Shown piece by piece: positions 57,054 to 64,000 of a stretch of 64,000 nucleotides of DNA. This DNA comes from Advenella kashmirensis WT001. Lineage in GTDB: Bacteria; Pseudomonadota; Gammaproteobacteria; Burkholderiales; Burkholderiaceae_B. The notes beneath the pieces were generated by a model. It did not search any database, was not told the DNA's origin, and saw nothing but the letters and a program-made list of their open reading frames with translations. The position numbers and the translations under genes were made by a program. Within the stretch, counting starts at the first letter, position 1. Each line of letters opens with the position of its first letter. The stretch lies in contig NC_017964.1 of NCBI RefSeq assembly GCF_000219915.2, positions 2,232,001 through 2,296,000 of the forward strand. The letters are read 5' to 3'.

Positions 57054-57099
57054 TGGTCCCCCCGGCTGGACTCGAACCAGCGACCAAAGGATTATGAGT
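57054..57099 (-). repeat. tRNA-derived attachment site copy 2 (att2)
   Basis: Second copy of the 46-base tRNA 3' end (CAT anticodon loop, T-arm GCTGGTTCGAGTCCAGC, acceptor GGGGGGACCA on the minus strand). It differs from att1 at two positions, which pair with each other in the T-stem. The tRNA 5' half is absent here too. Confidence 0.85.
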
Positions 57100-57216
57100 C
57101 CCACAAGTCACAAACGACTGTAAATTAAAACCTTTTATTAATCAAAGACCTACGATTCAACGCACTGATTAATTATACAGTAGGTTATTAATGATTTAGC
57201 TGCTTTTTCCAAGGTT

Positions 57217-57238
57217 TACGCCACAATTACGCCACAAT
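57217..57238. repeat. 11-bp perfect tandem repeat right of attachment site 2
   Basis: TACGCCACAAT occurs twice without a gap, starting 117 bases after the att2 core. It is related to the repeat at the same distance from att1 (TAAGTCACGAT). Confidence 0.65.
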
Positions 57239-57414
57239 GAAGATTGCTCTAAAATCCGCAGCATAGTTACCGAATCTGTGGCATTTTATCGAGGGGAAAG
57301 AGAACCCAAATTCCCCCTTCTCATGATGTAATTCGCCTGTTTGCAAACCAACCGCACCAAAATTACCAACATGGTTCTAAAACTGATCCAATCCGATAAT
57401 TTCAACGCCGCGAT

Positions 57415-58266
57415 TCATTGCCGACTAATGCCGCAACTAAGCCCACCGTCTACCAGCAGTGCATGTCCATTGACATAGCTTGATTCATCTGATGTAAGGA
57501 ATAGACAGGCATATGCTACCTCCCACCCTGTACCTTGACGCCCGAATGGCACAGAATTGGCTCGGTCTGGACGGCGCCGCGTTGCATCTCGCCCCATCGG
57601 AGTATCCATCAATCCTGGCAGGACGCTATTGCAGCGTATGCCGTTAGGTTCGCCGCTAGCAGCAATACTACGTGCTAAAGAGACTTGCGCCGCCTTCGAG
57701 GACTCATAAGCAGGATTTTTTCCAAGTACACGCAGGCTTGCAAGTGATGACATCAGCACGATAGTTGATCCAGGAGGCATAAGAGTCAACGCAACTTTGC
57801 TGAACAACATGTGGCTTCGTACATTAACTGCATATTCGTAGTCCCAACTTTCTGCGTCTTGATCAGACAATTTTAAGCCCTTTGAAATACCGACATTCAA
57901 CACTAAACCATCGATTCCGCCTAAGCGCTCGGCGCATCTACGCACTAAAGGTTCTATAGTATCGCTTTGGCTAACATCGGCAACTTCGGCAATTGCAGAA
58001 CCTCCCTCCTCTTGAATCTGGCGAACCGTTTGCTCAACCGCTTCGCTGCATACGTCCACACATGCGATATTCGCACCTTCGCGTGCAAATAAGACAGAAA
58101 TAGCTCGCCCATTGCCAATGGGCGGAGAGTCATCGTTTACTATTCGCTGACCGGCTCCAACGACTAGAATTCGACGTCCTTGAAGCCTGGACCTACTAGG
58201 CGCTTGGCCCAGTGAGGCAGGCATAAGTTGGCTTGCAGCATCAGGCTCATAAAATGATACGTTCAC
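57415..58266 (-). CDS. Short-chain dehydrogenase/reductase with an unusual cofactor motif
   Basis: A 283-residue SDR with a 25-residue N-terminal extension. The cofactor loop reads VGAGQRIVNDDSPPIGNGRA, with about eight more residues than the usual TGxxxGIG. The active site is MSSLASLRVLGKNPAYESSK (Ser, Tyr, Lys), and the end YVNGHALLVDGG is typical. It starts with GTG after AAGGAGA. It is the last gene of the second ligase/thiolase operon. Confidence 0.87.
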   Translation of the reverse strand: MNVSFYEPDAASQLMPASLGQAPSRSRLQGRRILVVGAGQRIVNDDSPPIGNGRAISVLFAREGANIACVDVCSEAVEQTVRQIQEEGGSAIAEVADVSQSDTIEPLVRRCAERLGGIDGLVLNVGISKGLKLSDQDAESWDYEYAVNVRSHMLFSKVALTLMPPGSTIVLMSSLASLRVLGKNPAYESSKAAQVSLARSIAASGEPNGIRCNSVLPGLMDTPMGRDATRRRPDRANSVPFGRQGTGWEVAYACLFLTSDESSYVNGHALLVDGGLSCGISRQ

Positions 58267-58352
58267 GGGCGATTCTCCTTGTGTGAATTATTAAATAATT
58301 GATGTATGCTTAATTTCCGGCAACGCTGCCACAAGATAGTCATGCGGAACAG

Positions 58353-59968
58353 CTAACCACCTTCAAACATGAATACGTTAGATGCGGAGGTGTCGAAGCT
58401 TTGCGAAATGGAATGTAGTAATGGTTTTTCCGAAGAGGTTTTGGGTATGCTTTGTACAAGCTGCAGATACGATGGTATGTGGCTGCGTTCGAGTCTCTTA
58501 CTGCAATAGCTCCAAAACTCATTCAAGTCAAAGCTAGAGTCGTCAACTAATACGATGGCCGCCACTGTGTCAGACTCTCCCGCTACACCATTTGACGAAG
58601 GAACGCCATAGACAAATGCGTCCGAAACCCAAGGATGCTCTCCCAGCTCTTTTTCTATCAAGGCGGCAGATATAAAATCTCCATTTTTGCGCAGGCTGCT
58701 GCCTTTGCGATACAGAAAATAGAACCAACCAGCTTCGTCTTGATATCCGACGTCGCCCATGCGCAGCAACCCACCTTCGCCCTTCTTAGCGGACGCTTCA
58801 CGGTTTCGAAAATACTCAATGTGAATCGGAGTACCGTCGATATTGCCAAAAACGATTTCGCCAGGCACATTAGGGGGACATTTATTTCCTTTCTCGTCGA
58901 CAATTATGGCGTAATACTGCCCAGCAGGCTTCCCTATGCTTCCTATAGGCCTTGTCCGGGCGGATTGAACATTAGCCCGCCTTCGGCAGCACCATAAAAC
59001 TCAAGTACCTGGACAGAAAAGCGTTTCTCAAAATCACGCCAGAGTTGTTTCGGCATTCCGGCACCAATAATTAGGCGCAATGGATTGTCAGCATCGTCCG
59101 GCTTCCGTGGTTCCGCATGGAGGGTGGTAAACATGCCCCCAAGCAAATTCAATGTGGTGCATTCGTACTGACGTATCAGAGACCATAATTTGCTCTTGGT
59201 GAATTTTTGGCTAATTACTAGTGGAATACGAGAATACAAGCTAACTCCCAGCGAGATATTCAGAGCGTTGGCGTGAGTCAATGATAGTCCCGTATACATC
59301 CGATCAGAAGAACGAATACCGAAATGTTGCGCACGGTTTGCACTGGACTTTGCATATCTCCCATATGTAATTACGATAGCTTTGGGATCGCCAGTACTAC
59401 CTGATGTAAACAACAGGCACATTGTCATATCAGCACGATTGCCTACGATAGCCAAGTCTTGAGCCGGAGCTACTGGAAGATCAGACATCAAGCTGACCCG
59501 CTGAGCCATAACCACTGCACGCTTGGACTGTCCCACTAACCAGCAAAACTTCAAGGTGTCGAGCTGATTAGCGATCTCGGCTAGCTGTTCTTGACAATAG
59601 TCTCCTACGATGATGCCAGAACATTCGGTTGTGGCAAGCATATAGTGAAGCTTTTTACCTGTTGTTCGTGGGTCTATTGGTACAAAAACGATGCCAAGGA
59701 TCGCACTGGCCACCATTGCGTCAACGAACTCCGCATGATTCTGCATCATTAAGGCCAAACGGTCGCCTTCTTTGAGACCTTCTGCTTTCAGCGCATAAGC
59801 CAAGGCTTGTCCACGCTGCCATAACTGACGATAACTTCGGAATTCTATTTTTTGCTTGGCCCTCTCGTCAACATCAACGAATGTTAACAGCCGATCGGAA
59901 CCGTCAGTTTCGTTGGAACGCTGCTCGACCAGAGATGCTAAACAAAACGTCTCTAAATTTGCTGCCAT
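58353..59968 (-). CDS. Acyl-CoA synthetase (AMP-forming), one-base frame break
   Basis: An ANL-superfamily ligase of about 538 residues. The N-terminal part has LLFTSGSTGDPKAI and LEFYGAAEGGLMFNPPG; the C-terminal part continues in another frame with RPIGSIGKPAGQ, GEIVFGNIDGTPIH and RMGDVGYQDEAGWFYF. The frame breaks at about 58956-58962 (CCCGGACAAGG, one base short). The C-terminal PKTSSEKPL replaces the usual PKTxxGK. It lies between the Bug receptor and the SDR and would activate the imported acid. Confidence 0.87.
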
Positions 59969-60047
59969 AACCTTCTACCCTAATTGCACGGTCGTACGGA
60001 GAGGCGTATAGCCATGTCTCCGTTGACCATTAAGTTCAGATGAAAAC

Positions 60048-61037
60048 TCAATTTTTGATGGCTGATGCCGCTTCGACCAAAGTCTTGTATATTTTCATGT
60101 CCTTAGACCACGTATCATCGAGTTCTTTAGCTGTCCCGCCCCAGACAAGTGCCGAAGTCACAGCCATTCTGTCCTGGATTTCGCGTGTATTTAACACATG
60201 TAACACGGCCCCCTGCATTTTCTTCACGATGGGGTCAGGAACTCCTTTGCGTGCAAAAAGTCCGTTCCAACCTAGCAACTGAAAGGCTGGATCGTTGATA
60301 CCCATTTCCTTGAAAGTAGACAGATCAGGATAAATTTTTGATCTTTTGGGAGAAATAAGGCCGACCATTCTAGTTTTTCCACCGTCTTGCATTTTTTTGG
60401 CTGCGGGTAAGACAGAAACCGCATAGGAGATTTCTCCCATGGCTAAGCCCATCAGCATTTCCTGTTCTGCCTTATATGGAACATGTAAGGCTTTAATATC
60501 GTTCTCTGACGCCAAATGGCTTCCCAGCATATGCGAGTATGAACCGGGACCATAAGAGCCATAGGTGAGATTGCCGGATCGAGTTTTCGCCCATTCGATA
60601 AGCTCTCGCGGATTTTTTGCTGGAACCGAAGTATTGACACTGATTACCATTTCATTGATCGAAACACCAGCAACTGGTTCGAAATCTCGTCTTGCATCGA
60701 AAGACAGATTCTTGACATTGAACTTTGACAGGATCAAATTAGTCGTGTAGCCGAAAACGTAGGTATACCCATCTGCCGGGGCTCGCAAGGCTGCCTGCAA
60801 GCCGATGACACCAGATGCCCCGCTTCGGTTTTCAACGACGACTGGCTTTTTTAAAAATTCGCTCACACCTTCGGCCAAAATTCGCGCCATTGTGTCAGTT
60901 GACCCACCTGGCGAAGAAGGAACAATGAAGGTAATTGGCTTTTCCGGCCAGTTCGGACTAGCAGTTTGGCCATGAGCGACGTTCGCGCTCAATAAAAAAA
61001 TTGGTAACATCAACGTAAGCTGAGCTTTGTTGAACAT
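60048..61037 (-). CDS. TctC/Bug-family binding protein
   Basis: A 329-residue Bug receptor. Signal peptide LTLMLPIFLLSANVAHG, then KPITFIVPSSPGGSTDTMAR and VVVENRSGASGVIGLQAALR. It lies inside a TetR-thiolase-Bug-ligase-SDR operon, so its ligand is probably the pathway substrate. It is not close in sequence to the Bug protein at 35711. Confidence 0.92.
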   Translation of the reverse strand: MFNKAQLTLMLPIFLLSANVAHGQTASPNWPEKPITFIVPSSPGGSTDTMARILAEGVSEFLKKPVVVENRSGASGVIGLQAALRAPADGYTYVFGYTTNLILSKFNVKNLSFDARRDFEPVAGVSINEMVISVNTSVPAKNPRELIEWAKTRSGNLTYGSYGPGSYSHMLGSHLASENDIKALHVPYKAEQEMLMGLAMGEISYAVSVLPAAKKMQDGGKTRMVGLISPKRSKIYPDLSTFKEMGINDPAFQLLGWNGLFARKGVPDPIVKKMQGAVLHVLNTREIQDRMAVTSALVWGGTAKELDDTWSKDMKIYKTLVEAASAIKN

Positions 61038-61070
61038 GTTTGTCTCCTTTGTTATTTGTAAATATTAGGA

Positions 61071-62248
61071 CTATTTGATCAAGACAGTTGCAACCGCAGC
61101 TGCCGCATCGCCGCCAATCTGGCCGCCATTATTTTCTGCCATGCCCACTTTGGCTCCTTGTCTCTGACGTTCGCCAGCATCACCACGTAATTGAGTGACA
61201 ATCTCGACGATCTGCGCCGCACCAGTCGCACCGATCGGATGCCCACGGCTTAGGAGTCCCCCGCTTGGGTTAACAGAAACGCGCCCATTTATATCGGTCG
61301 CGCCACTACGCAGCAAGTGCGGCGCCTCTCCTTTGCCGCACAAACCGAGGTTTTCGTAATGAATCAGCTCTGCAGGGCAGAAGCGTCGTGCAGTTCAACT
61401 ACGTGCAAATCCTCCGCTCCGATACCCACCCGCTCGTATACTGATCTGCTAATTCTGGTGGCACAATTACTTGAATCCTCTGATCCTAGCCCTGAAGTCA
61501 GAGTGGAACCGGCTATCCATATTGGACGAGCCGCTGTCAACTTCTTTAGACCAGCAGCGGAACATAGAACAATGGCGGCGGCACCATCTCCGATTGCCGA
61601 ACACATCGGCAACGTAAGGGGAGCGCTTATTGTTCGAGCAGACAGAACATCCTGGATCGAAGTTGGTTCACGAAATTGGGCATGCTTGTTCAGCGTCCCA
61701 GCTTTGCGACTTTTAACGACTACGCGAGCAAAGTCTTCGTTGGTTGCCCCGGTCTGCGCCATGTAATGACGAGTTTTCTCCGCATATATATCCATGAAAA
61801 TCGAGCCACTACCTGATCCAATGGAAGCTGGCTGTTCTTCTTCCAAATCCACCGCCCGGGAAAATACTTCCAGTGAAATCTGCTTATTCTCATGGGTAAG
61901 TTTTTCGGCGCCAACCACAAGAGCGAAATCGGCCTGGCCGACTGACACTGCCTGATACGCTAAGAAGAATGCGGTACTGCTTGATGCACATGCATTTTCA
62001 ACATTGATAATTGGTTTTCCCAACAGACCGGTGGCTCTCAATGCGGCCTGACCTCGGATCATTTCCTGGCCCGTTATTAAACCTGAAGCCGCGTTACTGA
62101 AATAAACTTGATCGATCAAATCCGCATCAATATTCGCATCCTGAAGTGCCCCGCTAACCGCCTCCTCCGTCAAACTACGTACCGATTTCTGTAAGAACTT
62201 ACCGAACTGGGTAATACCGATCCCAACCACTGCCGCTTGATATGACAT
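61071..62248 (-). CDS. Thiolase-family acyl-CoA acyltransferase, one-base frame break
   Basis: About 392 residues from the ATG at 62248 (AGGAG site). The active-site Cys is in VENACASSSTAFFLA; ELHDASA and GGLLSRGHPIGATG carry the other catalytic residues. The frame breaks at about 61370-61376 (GCCCTGCAGAGC, one base short), after which AELIHYENLGLCGKGEAP continues. The SCP-x-type thiolase again has no DUF35 partner, as in the first cluster. Confidence 0.88.
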
Positions 62249-62288
62249 ATCCACTCCTAAAAATTATCCAAATGTGAGACAAAGTTGA

Positions 62289-62905
62289 TTATTTGTTTGC
62301 CTTAATGCCATCCCAAAGTATGGTGAATACATGATCCAGCTGAGAAGTAAGCGTATATTGCCTTTGCCGATACTCCCACATTAGGAATGTTCTGTTGAAC
62401 ATGGCTGTATATGCATCAAGTAGATTGATTGCGGGAATATCGCTGCGCAGCTTCCCGCATTTTTGACCATTCGCAATGGCTTTCAATAGAGCCTTTGACG
62501 GATCCCGATATGCAAAAGTCTCGTCTCTCATCCATGTTTCAAGCGGAACCGTCAAAAAGATCACTCGTCCGACATTGGGGTTTTTTCATAGAAATCCAGA
62601 TGGACTGCCAAACGATCATAGAGTTTTTGTTTCAACGGTTTGTCAGTCTCTAGAACATCCTGAGCCGCTTGATTCAAAGGTTCAAGCCAGCGGGCAATAA
62701 ACCAAAAGAGAAGTTTTTCCTTATTCTGAAAATACCTGTATATCGTTGCGAAGCTCATCGACGCTTGTCGAGCTATCGAACGCATATCAACGCAGTGAAA
62801 GTCAGTGCTCGAAAAAATTTCAAGCACAACGCTGTCGAGCCGCGTTGCAACTTCAAACGGTATCTCGCCAGTTTTTTCATCAGCTACCGATAGAGGTAAT
62901 GCCAT
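62289..62905 (-). CDS. TetR-family transcriptional regulator, one-base frame break
   Basis: A regulator of about 205 residues. The TetR helix-turn-helix is MRSIARQASMSFATIYRYFQNKEKL (shown over residues about 42-66). The frame breaks in a T-run at 62581-62586 on the plus strand (six instead of seven): after FYEKNP the other frame continues VGRVIFLTVPLETWMRDETF. The ATG at 62905 has a well-spaced AAGGA. It heads the second catabolic operon and probably represses it. Confidence 0.87.
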
Positions 62906-62923
62906 ATTCATTCCTTAATAATG

Positions 62924-63053
62924 TCCGATTCGCGCCCTATTCGAGGCACCGACACGATTATCTTCATTTGGGCGAATCGGATCACACAAGGGATCGGATG
63001 GCGCCAAAAAACCGTTGGTGTAACATTGTTATCGTGAATAGTAACGTTGTTAC
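62924..63053. promoter_or_regulatory. Inverted repeat and paired palindromes upstream of tetR
   Basis: TCCGATTCGCGCCC (62924-62937) and GGGCGAATCGGA (62970-62981) form an inverted repeat. Further out, GTAACATTGTTAT (63020-63032) and GTAACGTTGTTAC (63041-63053) are two palindromes of form GTAAC-n3-GTTAY with centres 21 bases apart, two helical turns. Such paired sites fit cooperative binding of TetR dimers. Confidence 0.6.
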
Positions 63054-63180
63054 TCTGATTAAAAAAATGGGGGTTTTCCCGTATAGGGCCTTTCAAAGAT
63101 TAATGTTCCACTTAGCAACTCAGCTGCGGATAAGCTGCACCGGGCTGAATAACGTATAGAAAAACGCAGGGATGGGTTTG

Positions 63181-63861
63181 ATGTGCGGAAGAATCAGCCA
63201 GAGCCGTGAGCCGGACGAGTACTTTGCCAATATTTTTACGAATATGCACGAGCTGTTCACACTTGAGCGGCCCACTGCGACTCATAACGTTCCCCCGGGA
63301 AGCAAGCCGCTGGTTATTCACCAATTGACGGGTGAGCCTGTTATCGGGCGCTGGCGTTGGCAATATCTTCCGCCCTGGGCAGAGCGAAGATTTGTCAGCC
63401 CAAACGCCACCATCAAGAAGATCCTGTCGGGCGGCAACTGGTGGTCCGGGCCAATGAAGCACGGACGTATGATTGTTCCGGCTGACGGCTGGTACGAGTG
63501 GACCGGGGAAAAGCCCAATAAGCAGCCCTGGTACATCAGGCCGCATGACCAGAAACCGCTATGGATGGCCGCCGTGTCTGGCTGGCGTCCCGATCTCAAC
63601 TGGAAAGAGTCCGAAATGACGACCGGCTTTGCGATTGTGACTGACGCCGCCGCGAAGGGCATGGTTGATGTGCACGACCGCCGGCCCATCATCTTGACCG
63701 CCGAGCACGCCCGAGAATGGATGGATCCTGCTACCACGGTCGACCAGGCTAAGGAATTATTGTCTGTGGCCCGGCCGGAATCGGCGTTTGAGTGGTATGA
63801 GGTGACGAAGAGAATGGGGAATTCTACGTATCAACGGAAAGACTCAAACGAACCGCTTTGA
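63181..63861 (+). CDS. SRAP/YedK-family abasic-site crosslinking protein
   Basis: A 226-residue member of the SRAP (HMCES/YedK) family, which shields abasic sites in single-stranded DNA by a covalent bond through Cys2. The start at 63181 gives MCGRISQSREPDEY, putting the catalytic Cys at position 2, and the rest has APNATIKK-type NATIKKILSGG, MIVPADGWYEWTG, FAIVTDAA and MVDVHDRRPIIL with the expected Asn, Glu and His. A fragment of a second SRAP gene is at 52173. Confidence 0.93.
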   Translation: MCGRISQSREPDEYFANIFTNMHELFTLERPTATHNVPPGSKPLVIHQLTGEPVIGRWRWQYLPPWAERRFVSPNATIKKILSGGNWWSGPMKHGRMIVPADGWYEWTGEKPNKQPWYIRPHDQKPLWMAAVSGWRPDLNWKESEMTTGFAIVTDAAAKGMVDVHDRRPIILTAEHAREWMDPATTVDQAKELLSVARPESAFEWYEVTKRMGNSTYQRKDSNEPL

Positions 63862-63982
63862 TACAATCTGTAATATACTGCCGGTTTTAAGGCAATTGTT
63901 TGCCCAACGGCTGTTTCAGCAACACCCCGAAAATAAGTCCTGAAGTTTTAACTATTTTTTCATAGCCCTGGAAGGTTTAGCA

Positions 63983-64000
63983 GTGGAACTTAATAATCAA
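63983..64000 (+). CDS. Start of an unidentified gene, cut by the window edge
   Basis: A GTG followed by five sense codons (VELNNQ) with GGAAGG about ten bases upstream. Too short to assign a family. Confidence 0.35.

Larger units (their letters stand above)
56877..57414. other. Non-coding right end of the element with attachment site 2
   Basis: About 540 bases with no gene. It holds a terminator-like hairpin, left-hand 11-bp repeats, the tRNA-derived core att2, and right-hand 11-bp repeats. No integrase sequence is seen here. Confidence 0.6.

Noticed and set aside
57300..64000. A third copy of the tRNA-derived core closing the right-hand element
   Set aside because: No further match to the T-arm/acceptor sequence was seen; if it exists it is beyond the window.

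Overview
The window looks like a chromosomal segment of a betaproteobacterium of the Alcaligenaceae, probably Advenella or a close relative. This is inferred from gene content: two TctC/Bug-type binding proteins without tctAB partners, a CaiB-type CoA transferase, TRAP uptake, and acyl-CoA ligase/thiolase catabolic sets, set among housekeeping genes (sdaA, yhdP-like, glnE, queH, tonB-exbB-exbD, csp, clpB). No rRNA gene, complete tRNA gene or CRISPR array was seen.

Layout. 0-17.7 kb is core: the start of a PMT/ArnT-like glycosyltransferase, sdaA, a YhdP-like AsmA protein, glnE, queH, a TonB-ExbB-ExbD operon behind a Fur-box-like site, a cold-shock gene, clpB behind a sigma32-like promoter, a PIN protein, an NRDE protein and a LysR regulator. 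17.7-23.5 kb is a polar amino-acid-type ABC transporter divergent from a FadR/GntR regulator and a UxaA-type dehydratase, with two GntR-type operators between them. 23.8-31.4 kb is one minus-strand operon: TRAP receptor, fused TRAP membrane subunits, SDR, thiolase, acyl-CoA ligase and two PPC/DUF296 proteins, preceded by four 17-bp tandem repeats. 31.5-45.7 kb mixes a metallophosphoesterase, small lipoproteins, a LysR/enoyl-CoA hydratase/Bug/CaiB operon, aquaporin Z, a lipocalin with an in-frame stop, an I78-type inhibitor, a methyltransferase, an FMN riboswitch with ribH, and a GST.

45.7-57.2 kb is an AT-rich accessory region. It holds a decayed and a near-intact HigBA pair, a probable lysozyme-like effector with a membrane immunity protein, a truncated tyrosine integrase, a HEPN-like protein, phage capsid remnants and two genes of unknown function. 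Two 46-bp copies of the 3' end of a CAT-anticodon tRNA (51006-51051 and 57054-57099) are each flanked, at identical distances, by pairs of 11-bp tandem repeats. This suggests a tandem array of elements integrated at one tRNA site, the middle one (about 6 kb) having no integrase. 57.4-62.9 kb is a second catabolic operon (TetR, thiolase, Bug, ligase, SDR) parallel to the first. An SRAP/YedK gene and the first codons of another gene close the window.

Caution: at least 15 otherwise well-conserved reading frames, including the core genes glnE, exbB and clpB (three times), are broken by what looks like loss of exactly one base. This pattern suggests sequencing or assembly error more than gene decay. 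These genes are therefore annotated as single CDSs with the break point noted.
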